DNA of 64,000 nucleotides from Streptomyces spororaveus (lineage in GTDB: Bacteria; Actinomycetota; Actinomycetes; Streptomycetales; Streptomycetaceae): positions 4,974,001 through 5,038,000 of the forward strand of contig NZ_BNED01000005.1 of the NCBI RefSeq assembly GCF_016755875.1, read 5' to 3'. This document shows positions 52,737-61,240 of this stretch, piece after piece (the stretch's first letter is position 1; each line of letters opens with the position of its first letter). The notes under the pieces are model-generated. The model worked only from the letters and a program-made list of their open reading frames with translations. It was not told the DNA's origin and did no database searches. A program made the position numbers and the translations under genes.

Positions 52737-53888
52737 GTGTCTCTGTTGGCCGAAGTTATGACCGTGAGCGAGCGCGAGATCCGTTTCGGCGGCGTGCGCT
52801 ACGGGTTCTCCGTCGGACACGGTCCGACGTCGCTGAGCGCCCTGACGCGCAAACTGGGAGGCCTCGACGCCGACCGATTCGTGATCGTCGCCGACGCCGG
52901 CCTGTCCGAGGAGCAGATCGACGAGATCGCCCGGTGCGCCGGCGAGGTCGCGCCCACCACGGTGCTGCCCGTCCTGGCCGACGAGAAGGCCAAGAGCCTC
53001 GACGTGGTCAACTCCCTCGCCGAGCGGCTGATCCCGACCGGCGTCACGCGGCGCTCCGTCATCATCGCCCTGGGCGGCGGCCTGGTCGGCAACATGGCCG
53101 GCCTGCTCAGCGCCCTGGTGTTCCGGGGTCTGCGCCTCGTGCACATCCCGACCACGCTGCTGGCCATGTCCGACTCGGTGCTCTCACTGAAGCAGGCGGT
53201 CAACTCCAGCGTCGGCAAGAACCACCTGGGCACCTTCCACGCCCCGGTCTTCGTGTGGAACCACCTGGACTTCCTGCGCACGCTGCCCGCGGACGAGACC
53301 CGCTCGGCGCTCTGCGAAATGATCAAGAACGTGCTGGGCATCGTGCCGGACCGGTACGCGGACGTGGCCGCCCGGCTGCGCGCCGACGCGCAGTACACCC
53401 CGGAGGACATCGCCTGGTTCATCGACCTGTGCGTGGACGCCAAGTCCGCCGTGATGCGCGACGACCTGCACGAGCGCGGCGACGCCCTCGTCCTGGAGTA
53501 CGGCCACACCATCGGCCACGCGGCCGAGCTGCTCACCGGCGGCGAGCTGCGCCACGGCTACGCCATCGGCCTGGGCATGCTCGCGGCCGCCCGGATCGCA
53601 CGCGAACTGGGCCTGCTGACCGCCGAGGAGGAGGCCGCGCACCGCGAGCTGCTCGTCCTCAACGGCGCCCCCACCGTACTGCCCGCCGGGGTCACCCTGG
53701 AGGGGGTGCTGCGCACCATCTCGCTCGACAACAAGCGCGGCTACGTCAAGGGGACCGCCGGCACCCGCGACCTCATCCTCCTGGAGGGGCTCGGCAAGCC
53801 GCACCGCCCGGGCGGCGCCCAGATCACCCAGGTGCCCGAGGCCGTCGTCCGCCTCGGCATCGAGTCCATCACCGCCGAGGTGGCGTGA
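52737..53888 (+). CDS. 2-Deoxy-scyllo-inosose-synthase-like sugar phosphate cyclase
   Basis: A 383-aa cyclase of the dehydroquinate-synthase superfamily, predicted to turn glucose 6-phosphate into 2-deoxy-scyllo-inosose. The pattern follows BtrC rather than DHQ synthase: GGGLVGNMAGLLSALVFRGL, then HIPTTLLAMSDSVLSLKQAV, NSSVGKNHLGTFHAP, and the late DNKRGYVKGT. Metal ligands are in CEMIKN (Glu), EYGHTIGH (His) and LRHGYAIGLG (His). It uses NAD and a divalent metal. The GTG at 52737 has GGGGAAG; an ATG at 52758 is an alternative start. Its stop overlaps the cupin ATG. It defines the cluster as aminocyclitol-forming. Confidence 0.93.
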   Translation: MSLLAEVMTVSEREIRFGGVRYGFSVGHGPTSLSALTRKLGGLDADRFVIVADAGLSEEQIDEIARCAGEVAPTTVLPVLADEKAKSLDVVNSLAERLIPTGVTRRSVIIALGGGLVGNMAGLLSALVFRGLRLVHIPTTLLAMSDSVLSLKQAVNSSVGKNHLGTFHAPVFVWNHLDFLRTLPADETRSALCEMIKNVLGIVPDRYADVAARLRADAQYTPEDIAWFIDLCVDAKSAVMRDDLHERGDALVLEYGHTIGHAAELLTGGELRHGYAIGLGMLAAARIARELGLLTAEEEAAHRELLVLNGAPTVLPAGVTLEGVLRTISLDNKRGYVKGTAGTRDLILLEGLGKPHRPGGAQITQVPEAVVRLGIESITAEVA

Positions 53889-54613
53889 TGGCGACCATCG
53901 TCCGCGGCGAGCGGTCCCCGTTCGGCCCGATCATCAACGACACCAGCGGTCCGGCCCTCACCCACCGCCAGGTCGGCGGCGAGGGCGCGTGCCGGTGGAA
54001 GATGCTGATGAACGGCATGCACCTGGAAGGCGAGTGGAACTGCGTCGAGTACGTGGTCCTCACCCCCGGCGCCTCCGTCGGTGAGCACGTGCACATGCGC
54101 ACCGAGGAGATCTACTACATCGTCCGCGGCCAGGCCGTGGTCACCATGAACGACGTCGAACTGCACGCCGGCCCCGGCGACCTGATCACGACGCCGATCG
54201 GGGCGGCCCACTCCATCGCCAACCGCTCCGACGAGGAGATGCACTTCTTCGTCATCGAGGTGTACCCGGGCGAGGGACGGGCGGCCGCACCGGCCCACCT
54301 GAACGTACCGGCCCGGCTGCCGGACACCGACGGCGTGCGGCGCGCGACCGTCGACCTGCGCCCGTACTTCACCGGTGACTGGGACTCCTTCACCCTGCTG
54401 GACGTGCCGGGCGGCGACACCGTCACCGAGGAGGCGCAGGCAGGCCACGCCCAGGTGCTCCATCTGCTGGACGGCAACGCCGAGTTCGAGGTGTACGGGG
54501 AGCGGCACGAAGGCGGGCCCGGGCTGTCGCTCGCGATCCCGCCCCACACTCCCTGGACGGTGCGCGCGGCGGGACCGGTCTCGCTGATCAGCACCCGGGT
54601 GGCGGTCCGATGA
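53888..54613 (+). CDS. Cupin-domain protein of the cluster
   Basis: A 241-aa protein. The N-terminal cupin has both metal-binding motifs: GASVGEHVHMRTEEIYYIVR and GDLITTPIGAAHSIANRSDE (two His, Glu, then His). A second, weaker cupin-like half follows (VTEEAQAGHAQVLHLLDGNA, LSLAIPPHTPWTVRA), so the protein may be a bicupin with one active site. It lies between the cyclase (one-base overlap TGATG) and the SDR (four-base overlap). Cupins in natural-product clusters are isomerases, dehydratases or oxygenases; acting on the cyclitol ketone is possible. Confidence 0.9.
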   Translation: MATIVRGERSPFGPIINDTSGPALTHRQVGGEGACRWKMLMNGMHLEGEWNCVEYVVLTPGASVGEHVHMRTEEIYYIVRGQAVVTMNDVELHAGPGDLITTPIGAAHSIANRSDEEMHFFVIEVYPGEGRAAAPAHLNVPARLPDTDGVRRATVDLRPYFTGDWDSFTLLDVPGGDTVTEEAQAGHAQVLHLLDGNAEFEVYGERHEGGPGLSLAIPPHTPWTVRAAGPVSLISTRVAVR

Positions 54614-55413
54614 ACCTGGGACTCGACGGCCGGCGCGTGCTCATCACCGGCGCGGCCAGCGGGATCGGCGCGGCCACGGCCATGGCCTTCGCGGCCGAGG
54701 GCGCCAGGCTCGGTCTGGTGGACCGGGACGCCGAGGGCCTGTCCGCGGTCGCGGACGCGATCCGCGACAAGGGCGGGGAGGTCCGCGTGCGGACCGCCGA
54801 CCTCTCCACCGCCGACGGCGTGCACAGCGGGGTCACCGGCATCCTCGACGGCTGGAACGGCACGACCGACGTACTGGTCAACAACGTCGGGCAGTGCCTG
54901 GCCCGGTCCTTCGACGACCTGACCGACGCCGACTACCTGGCGACCTTCGAGATCAACTTCCTCAGCGCGGTACGGGCGATCCGCCTGGTCCTGCCGGGGA
55001 TGCGCGCGCAGGGCCACGGCAGCGTGGTGACCAACACCTCCGACCTGGCGCGCCAGCCCGAACCCGGGCTGGTCGACTACCAGATGTCCAAGGTGGGCCT
55101 GGTCAGCCTGACCAAGAGCCTCGCACTCTCCGAGGGCCCCGGCATCCGCGTCAACGCGGTCGCCCCCGGCCCCGTGTGGACCCCCTTGTGGACCCGGCCC
55201 GGCGGCTTCGCCGACACCCTGGGCGACCTGCACGGCCGGGACGCCGAGGCGGCGGTCAGGCACGAGCTCGGCCGGCGTCAGCTGCCCCTGGGGCGGATGG
55301 GCGAGCCGGACGAGATCGCCCAGGTGATCACCTTCATGGCCTCGGACGCAGCCGCCTTCGTCACCGGAAGTGTCTGGGGCGTCGACGGCGGCACCATCCG
55401 CGGCCTGCTCTGA
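54610..55413 (+). CDS. SDR oxidoreductase of the aminocyclitol operon
   Basis: A 267-aa short-chain dehydrogenase. Glycine motif RRVLITGAASGIGAATAMAF, Asp in VDRDAEGLSA (NAD preference), NNVGQC, NTSDLA (Ser position), and YQMSKVGLVSL (Tyr and Lys). It ends GSVWGVDGGTIRGLL. The start overlaps the cupin stop (ATGA). In 2-deoxystreptamine pathways, 2-deoxy-scyllo-inosamine must be oxidised to a ketone before the second transamination; known clusters use a zinc dehydrogenase or a radical-SAM enzyme for that step, and this SDR could replace them. This is an inference from position. Confidence 0.93.
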   Translation: MNLGLDGRRVLITGAASGIGAATAMAFAAEGARLGLVDRDAEGLSAVADAIRDKGGEVRVRTADLSTADGVHSGVTGILDGWNGTTDVLVNNVGQCLARSFDDLTDADYLATFEINFLSAVRAIRLVLPGMRAQGHGSVVTNTSDLARQPEPGLVDYQMSKVGLVSLTKSLALSEGPGIRVNAVAPGPVWTPLWTRPGGFADTLGDLHGRDAEAAVRHELGRRQLPLGRMGEPDEIAQVITFMASDAAAFVTGSVWGVDGGTIRGLL

Positions 55414-55479
55414 CACCCGGCCCCGCCCCGCCCCACCCCTTCCGCCCCACCCTTCCCGACGGACGAGAAAGGCCGTGTC

Positions 55480-56742
55480 ATGACGCTCGCCCTGCACGGC
55501 GGAGACCCGGTGCGCACCGCCGGCTGGCCGCTGTGGCCGCAGCCCGCCTCAGAGGCCGTGCAGCAGCTCACCGAAGTGCTGCACTCCGCACGCTGGTCGA
55601 TCAGCGGACCCTACCGGGGCACGGACACCAAGGAGCGGACCTTCGCCCGGATGTTCGCGCAGTACAACGAGGTCGCGCACTGCGTGCCGACGGCCAGCGG
55701 CACGGCCGCGCTGATGATCTCCCTGGAGGCGTGCGGGGTCGGCGCGGGTGACGAGGTCATCGTGCCGGGGATCTCCTGGGTCGCGACCGCGTCGACCGTG
55801 CTCGCCGTGAACGCGGTCCCGGTCTTCGTCGACGTCGACCCGGACACCCTGTGCATGGACCCGGCGGCCGCGGAAGCGGCCATCACCCCCGCCACCAAGG
55901 CGATCGTCGTCGTCCACCTGTACTCGGCACTCGCCGACATGGACGCGCTGCGCGACCTGGCCCGGCGCCACGACCTCACCCTCATCGAGGACGCCGCACA
56001 GGCGCACGGCGCGGTCTACCGGGGAGCCGCGGCCGGCACCATGGGCCGCGCCGGAGCGTTCAGCATGCACCACACCAAGGTGCTGACCTGCGGAGAAGGC
56101 GGCGCGGCCGTCACCGCCGACCCGGAGCTGGCCCGGCGGATGGCCGAACTGCGCGCCGACGGCCGCCACCAGCCCGACCGGCCACCGCCGCTGCACGAGA
56201 TGGAACTGGTCACCACCGGCACCCTGATGGGCAGCAACCGTGCGCTGTCGGAGTTCCACGCGGCGGTGCTCATCGCCCAGCTCGGCCGGCTGGACCGGCA
56301 GAACGAACAGCGGGCGCTGCAGGCCGCCGTACTGGAGAAGGCGCTGGCCGACCTCGGCTTCGCCACCCAGCGGACCTCCGACGGAACGGAGCGGCGGACC
56401 TACTTCGGGTTCGTGATCCGGCTGCCCGAGGAGTTCGACGGCATCGACAGCGCCGCGGCCGGCGCCGCGCTGAGCGCGGAGCTGGGCCTGCCGGTCAAGC
56501 CGGTCTACCCGGCGATCCCGGCCAGCCCGCTGTACCGGCCGGACAGCCGCCGCAGGTTCGACCTCGGTGCCGCACACCGCGGGCGGATCGACCGGGCCCG
56601 GCACCGGCTGCCCGTCAGCGAGCGGGTCGCCGCCCGTCACCTGACCTTCCACCACAGCGCGCTGCTCGGGGAGCGGTCCGATGTGGACGACATCGTGGCC
56701 GCGCTCGGCAAGCTGCGGGACCACCGCGCCGAACTCGGCTGA
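55480..56742 (+). CDS. L-Glutamine:scyllo-inosose-type aminotransferase (DegT/DnrJ family)
   Basis: A 420-aa PLP enzyme of the DegT family, expected to aminate 2-deoxy-scyllo-inosose with glutamine as donor. It follows the NeoB/BtrS/KanB pattern closely: GDPVRTAGWPLWPQP at the start, SARWSISGPYRGTDTKERTF, VPTASGTAALMISLEACGVG, ISWVATASTVLAVNAVPVFV, the PLP lysine in FSMHHTKVLTCGEGGAAVT, and LTFHHSALLGERSDVDDIVA at the end. In 2-deoxystreptamine pathways one such enzyme does both transaminations. It is the strongest support, with the cyclase, for an aminocyclitol product. It is 66 bp after the SDR, across a pyrimidine-rich gap. Confidence 0.94.
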   Translation: MTLALHGGDPVRTAGWPLWPQPASEAVQQLTEVLHSARWSISGPYRGTDTKERTFARMFAQYNEVAHCVPTASGTAALMISLEACGVGAGDEVIVPGISWVATASTVLAVNAVPVFVDVDPDTLCMDPAAAEAAITPATKAIVVVHLYSALADMDALRDLARRHDLTLIEDAAQAHGAVYRGAAAGTMGRAGAFSMHHTKVLTCGEGGAAVTADPELARRMAELRADGRHQPDRPPPLHEMELVTTGTLMGSNRALSEFHAAVLIAQLGRLDRQNEQRALQAAVLEKALADLGFATQRTSDGTERRTYFGFVIRLPEEFDGIDSAAAGAALSAELGLPVKPVYPAIPASPLYRPDSRRRFDLGAAHRGRIDRARHRLPVSERVAARHLTFHHSALLGERSDVDDIVAALGKLRDHRAELG

Positions 56743-56754
56743 GGAGAGGAACCC

Positions 56755-58035
56755 ATGAACGCCACATCCGCCGCACCGGTGGTCGTCATCGTCGACGGCT
56801 ACTCCAACTCCGGTGCCTACGCAGCGGAGTACGCCCGGCTCGGAATCGACGCGCTGCACGTGCAGAGCACGGCGGAGTTCCTGCCCAAGATGGTCCCGCC
56901 GGACCTGTCCGTGTACCGGGAGACCTTCGTGTGCGCCGGCGCCGACGCGGTCGACGCCACCGTGGAACGGCTGCGCGCCTACGCCCCGATCGCGGTGGTC
57001 GCCGGTCAGGAGCCCGGGGTCCCGCTGGCGGACCTGCTGAGCGAACGGCTCGGGGTGGCGACCAACGGCACCGCGAAGTCCGCGGCCCGGCGCGACAAGT
57101 TCACCATGATCGAGACCGTGCGGGCGGCCGGCCTGCACTGCGCCGGACAGTACGTAGGCTCCGACCCGGCCGAGATCACCCGCTGGGCCCGCGAGCACGG
57201 AAGCTACCCGGTGGTGGTCAAGCCGCGCAGCTCGTCCTCCTCGGACAACGTGTTCATCTGCGGGTCGGAGGCGGAGGTGGCGCAGGCCGCCCGAGCGGTC
57301 CTGGACGGCATCACCATGTACGACCAGCGCAACACCGACGTCCTCGTCCAGTCCTACCTGGACGGCACGGAGTACATCGTGGACACGGTCAGCGCGGCCG
57401 GGCAGCACACGGTGTGCGGAGTGTGGCGCTACGACAAGAACCTGCTGCCCTCCGGCAGGCCCGTCTACGACCTGGACGTGCTGCAGGACCCGGACGCACC
57501 GCACGTGCGCGAACTGATCGCCTACGTACTGCGGGTCCTGGAGGCCCTGGGCATCGAGCACGGCCCCGGCCACGCCGAAGTGATCATGACGGAATCGGGC
57601 CCGGCCCTGGTGGAGCTGGGCGCCCGGCTGAACGGGAACATGAACCCCGCCCACCACGACGCGTTCAGCGGGACCAACCCGGCGCGCCTGGGCGCCCTCG
57701 CCTACGCGCGGCCCGCCGAGTTCACCGCCCGCTACGGCGGCCGGGTCTACGCCAAGAGCTGTGAGGCGGTCGTCCACAACGCCGCCACCGCCCGCGAGGG
57801 CCTCGTGGCCGGGATCGACCAGGCCGTGGTCGACAAGATCGCCTCGCTGCCCACGGTCCGGGAAGTGGTGGTCCGGCGCCCGGCCGGGACCCGGCTGGTG
57901 CCCACCGTCGACCTGATGACCAGTCCCATGCGCGTGTTCCACACCGGTGGCTCGCACGCCGAGATCCTCGCCGACTACCAGGTCATCGGGCAGCTGACCG
58001 AGGACGTCTTCCGGCTGGCCGACCCGGCCGCCTGA
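56755..58035 (+). CDS. ATP-grasp ligase D
   Basis: A 426-aa ATP-grasp enzyme, 12 bp after the aminotransferase with GAGGAGAGG before its ATG. Marks: VVVIVDGYSNSGAYAAEYAR (pre-domain), YPVVVKPRSSSSSDNVFICG (Lys and phosphate loop), VLVQSYLDGTEYIVDTVSAA and LVELGARLNGNMNPAHHD (metal ligands). It is one of two ligases in the plus operon, directly after the aminocyclitol genes, so acylating a cyclitol amine is a fair guess. The substrate is unknown. Confidence 0.92.
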   Translation: MNATSAAPVVVIVDGYSNSGAYAAEYARLGIDALHVQSTAEFLPKMVPPDLSVYRETFVCAGADAVDATVERLRAYAPIAVVAGQEPGVPLADLLSERLGVATNGTAKSAARRDKFTMIETVRAAGLHCAGQYVGSDPAEITRWAREHGSYPVVVKPRSSSSSDNVFICGSEAEVAQAARAVLDGITMYDQRNTDVLVQSYLDGTEYIVDTVSAAGQHTVCGVWRYDKNLLPSGRPVYDLDVLQDPDAPHVRELIAYVLRVLEALGIEHGPGHAEVIMTESGPALVELGARLNGNMNPAHHDAFSGTNPARLGALAYARPAEFTARYGGRVYAKSCEAVVHNAATAREGLVAGIDQAVVDKIASLPTVREVVVRRPAGTRLVPTVDLMTSPMRVFHTGGSHAEILADYQVIGQLTEDVFRLADPAA

Positions 58036-58058
58036 CCCGCAAGCTCCCAGGGAGAACC

Positions 58059-59291
58059 ATGAACGACACACCCAGGTCTCTGCTGTTCTGGGGCGGGTCC
58101 GCGCCGATGGACCTCGGCCGCGACGTGGGCACCCGGCTGCTCCGGCAGGCCGCCGCCCGCAAGGTCGGCACGCAGGTCACCGTCGAGTTCCCGGACGTGC
58201 CCGAACTGGCCGCACTCGCCGGCGCCCTGCACCGTACCGAGGTCGAGGACCCGGCGGCGGCCGCGGCCTGGGCCCGGGGACGGCAGTTCGACGTGGTCCT
58301 CGGCGTCAGGGAGCAGGTACAGGTCGCCCTCGCCGAGGTCGCCCGGGCCGTGGGCGCACCCGGCAACCCGCCGGAGGCCGTGCGTACCGTCCGCGACAAG
58401 GACCGCTGCCGTCAGGCGCTGCGCGAAGCCGGCCTGCCGCAGCCGGAGTTCCGGCTGTGCGCGGATCTCGCCGAGGCCCGGGCCTTCCTGGAGGGCACGG
58501 CCGGGCCGTGGATCGTGAAGCCGCGGGACGCCTCCGGCAGCCTCGGCGTCCGCAAGGTCACCGCGCCCGGGGAGCTGGCGGACGCCGTCGCCGCGCTGCC
58601 CGCCCGTACGGAGTTCATCGTCGAGCAGTTCGTCGAGGGCCCCGAGTACAGCGTCGAAGGCGTGTTCCTGCGCGGTGAGCCCCGGGTACTGGCGGTGACC
58701 GAGAAGAAGCTGCTGCCGCCGCCGAATTTCGTGGAGGCCGGGCATGTGCTGCCCGCCGACCTGCCCACCGGGCTCCGCCAGGAGTTCGAGCAGGCCGTGA
58801 CCGGTGCCCTGAAGGCACTGGAGCTGCGGTTCGGCGTCTTCCACGTCGAGCTGTGGTCCACCGCGGACGGTCCGGTGCTCGGCGAGGTCCACGTACGCAA
58901 CGGCGGCGACTGGATCCACCTGATGCTCGAACACGCCATACCCGGGCTCGACCTGTTCGGCCTGGTGATCGACGACGCGCTCGGCTCGGACACCGGCGCG
59001 TACGAGCTGACGCCCTCCAGGGCGGCGGCCGTCCGCTTCCTCGCGCCGCCCCCGGGCCGGGTGAGCCGGGTCGCCGGCTGGGACGAGGTACTGCGGCACC
59101 CGGCCGTACTGAAGGCGGACCTGACCGTACGGCCGGGAGACGTCGTCGGGGAGATCCGCGAGTCCTACGACCGGGCCGGATACCTCGTGGTCGGCGCCGA
59201 CACCCCCCGCCAGGCGGCGGAACTCGCCGAACGGCTGGCCGCGGCGGTCCGCTTCGAGACGGAAGCCGAGACGGAAGAGGCCGGGGCATGA
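58059..59291 (+). CDS. ATP-grasp ligase E
   Basis: A 410-aa ATP-grasp enzyme, 23 bp after ligase D. Marks: WIVKPRDASGSLGVRKVTAP, FIVEQFVEGPEYSVEGVFLR, the loop VTEKKLLPPPNFVEAGHVLP, and LGEVHVRNGGDWIHLMLEH. The last motif has NGGD where the others have ARLGG-type sequences, so the metal site or acceptor pocket may differ. The stop overlaps the exporter start by four bases. The substrate is unknown. Confidence 0.91.
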   Translation: MNDTPRSLLFWGGSAPMDLGRDVGTRLLRQAAARKVGTQVTVEFPDVPELAALAGALHRTEVEDPAAAAAWARGRQFDVVLGVREQVQVALAEVARAVGAPGNPPEAVRTVRDKDRCRQALREAGLPQPEFRLCADLAEARAFLEGTAGPWIVKPRDASGSLGVRKVTAPGELADAVAALPARTEFIVEQFVEGPEYSVEGVFLRGEPRVLAVTEKKLLPPPNFVEAGHVLPADLPTGLRQEFEQAVTGALKALELRFGVFHVELWSTADGPVLGEVHVRNGGDWIHLMLEHAIPGLDLFGLVIDDALGSDTGAYELTPSRAAAVRFLAPPPGRVSRVAGWDEVLRHPAVLKADLTVRPGDVVGEIRESYDRAGYLVVGADTPRQAAELAERLAAAVRFETEAETEEAGA

Positions 59292-60511
59292 ACCGCAGGG
59301 CCTTCACCGCCTGGCTGTCCGCCGACCACGTGGCCGGCAACCTCGGCCAGTACATGATCCTCCCCGTACTGGGCGTCTTCCTGACCGCCCAGGTCGGCGG
59401 CGAGTGGATCGTCGGCGTCGGGCTGTTCCTCTACAGCGCGTCCGCCGGGGTCTGCGCGCTGCTGGTGAACCGCTGGCTGCCCCGGTTCAGCATCGTCGGC
59501 GCCATGACCGGCAGTACGGTGCTGTCCGCGCTGGGCTTCGGCCTGATGCCCTACAGCCACGACGCCGCGGTCCAGATCCTGCTGATCGTCCTGGCCGGCT
59601 TCGGCGGCAGCGTCCACTTCCTGCTGTCCAGGGTCCTGGTCGCCGAGGCGGTCCCCGACGCCGTCGGGCGCCACCGGGTGTACTCGGTCCTGCAGATCGC
59701 GGTGAACCTGGCCGCGGCGCTCGGCCCGTTCCTCGCCGGGCTGCTGTACTCGTCGGCCGACCCCCGGGTGCTGCTCACCACCGTCGCCGGGTGCTATCTG
59801 CTCGCCGGGCTGTCGCTGCGGTTCGGCATCCCGAGGGAGCTCCGGCCCACCGCGACGTCCAGCCGGTGGCCCGTCAGCCGGGCCGTGCTGCGGCTGGTCC
59901 GGGACGACTCCTCGATCCGCCGGACGGTGGCGATCTGCGTCCTCGGCGCCTTCGTCTACGGCCAGCTGTACTCCGCGTTCGCCCTCTTCGTCGCCCGCGA
60001 CGTCGACTCCGCACTGGTGCGGGCCGCGCTGCTCGCCGCGCCCGCCCTGGCCATCGTCGTCTTCCAGACGGCCGTCACCGGCGCCACGGGCAGGCTGCTG
60101 GCCAAAGGCACCCGGCCGTTCACGCTGCTGGTGTACGGCGCCGTGCTGTTCAGCGCCTCGATGGTGGTGCTGGGCGTGGGACTGCCCGTCGTGCTCGGCG
60201 CCGCGCTGGCCGTCGCGCTGTTCTCCACCGCCGAAATGCTGTTCACCCCCATGGTGAGCACCGCGTTCGCCGGTCTGCCGATCAGGTCCACGCTGGAAGC
60301 CTTCAACCTGCGCCAGGTCAGCTGGACCGCAGGTGAGGCGCTCGGCTCGCTGGCCGGCGGCACCGTGTTCCTCGCCCTGGACCGGGCGGGCCTCGCCCAC
60401 GGCTACTGGCTGGGCGTGGCGCTGGGCACGGGCGCCCTCCTCCACGTGCTCGCCCGCCGCGTCCCCCGGCGCGACACGGCCGTCACCCTCACCCGAGAAC
60501 CGGCCGCCTGA
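59288..60511 (+). CDS. MFS transporter (second exporter of the cluster)
   Basis: A 407-aa, 12-span major-facilitator protein. The ATG at 59288 overlaps the ligase E stop. Visible segments: GQYMILPVLGVFLTAQVGGE, LLIVLAGFGGSVHFLLSRVL, VLQIAVNLAAALGPFLAGLL and VVLGVGLPVVLGAALAVALF. It is distinct in sequence from the exporter at 46540, so the cluster encodes two carriers: one may export the product and the other a precursor or give resistance. Confidence 0.92.
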   Translation: MNRRAFTAWLSADHVAGNLGQYMILPVLGVFLTAQVGGEWIVGVGLFLYSASAGVCALLVNRWLPRFSIVGAMTGSTVLSALGFGLMPYSHDAAVQILLIVLAGFGGSVHFLLSRVLVAEAVPDAVGRHRVYSVLQIAVNLAAALGPFLAGLLYSSADPRVLLTTVAGCYLLAGLSLRFGIPRELRPTATSSRWPVSRAVLRLVRDDSSIRRTVAICVLGAFVYGQLYSAFALFVARDVDSALVRAALLAAPALAIVVFQTAVTGATGRLLAKGTRPFTLLVYGAVLFSASMVVLGVGLPVVLGAALAVALFSTAEMLFTPMVSTAFAGLPIRSTLEAFNLRQVSWTAGEALGSLAGGTVFLALDRAGLAHGYWLGVALGTGALLHVLARRVPRRDTAVTLTREPAA

Positions 60512-60534
60512 GCCGGGAGAGACAAGGACCCACC

Positions 60535-61239
60535 ATGTGCCGACTCATCCTCGCCTCCGGGGATTTCGCCGTAGCGGACATCACCGCCGCCGCCCTGGAC
60601 ATGAGCTGTGGCCGGACCGCCGATCACGACAACCCCACCAAGGTGCACGCGCACGGGTGGGGCGCGGTCTGGCGCGAGCCCGGGCAGGGGCTGCGTGCGC
60701 ACACCGACGTCCGGCCGTTCGCCGACAGCCTGCACGCGTCCCCGCTGCCGGACACCAAGACCGACTTCCTGGCCGTCCACACGCGCAACGCGAGCCTGGA
60801 GTCCCAGCGCGGCCTCGGCTTCACCCACCCGCTGACGCGGGACGACGGCTGGTACTTCATGCACAACGGCTACCTGCCGACCGCGTACCAGGGGCTGGGC
60901 CTGCCCGCCTCCGAGTTCGACTCGCGCGAGTACTTCGACTACCTCGTCCCGCACGGCGCCGACGGCCTCGACGCGGCGCAGGCACTCGCCAAGCTGGACG
61001 CGCTGCCGCCCGGCGGGAACTCCGGCAACGCCATCGCCGTGCATCCCGGGGCCGCCTACCTCGTGCACTGGAGCGCGCCCGGGGTGGCCACCCCGGTGTT
61101 CTTCGCGATGCAGCGCCTGAGCCTGCCCGGCCTGGAGGTCATCGCCTCCGAGGTGGTCCCGGGACTCGCCCCGGCCGGGCAGTGGGAACCGCTGCCGGCC
61201 GGGACCGTCTCGTACTTCCCGTTCCCGAAGGAGGCGTGA
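60535..61239 (+). CDS. Class II glutamine amidotransferase-family (Ntn) hydrolase
   Basis: A 234-aa protein starting MCRLILAS, so removal of Met exposes the catalytic Cys of the Ntn fold. HTRNASLESQRGLGFTHPLT and YFMHNGYLP are the substrate-binding strands (compare EgtC and YafJ). Length matches stand-alone members that cleave gamma-glutamyl bonds. Together with the glutamine-synthetase-like gene one base downstream, it could form a protect/deprotect pair: gamma-glutamylation of an amine and later removal of the glutamyl group. That pairing is inferred. Confidence 0.9.
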   Translation: MCRLILASGDFAVADITAAALDMSCGRTADHDNPTKVHAHGWGAVWREPGQGLRAHTDVRPFADSLHASPLPDTKTDFLAVHTRNASLESQRGLGFTHPLTRDDGWYFMHNGYLPTAYQGLGLPASEFDSREYFDYLVPHGADGLDAAQALAKLDALPPGGNSGNAIAVHPGAAYLVHWSAPGVATPVFFAMQRLSLPGLEVIASEVVPGLAPAGQWEPLPAGTVSYFPFPKEA

Positions 61240-61240
61240 G

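Noticed and set aside
52737..53888. Dehydroquinate synthase of the shikimate pathway
   Set aside because: Key segments (SDSVLSLKQAVN, GKNHLG, DNKRGYVK) follow 2-deoxy-scyllo-inosose synthase, and the neighbours are cluster genes, including the matching inosose aminotransferase.
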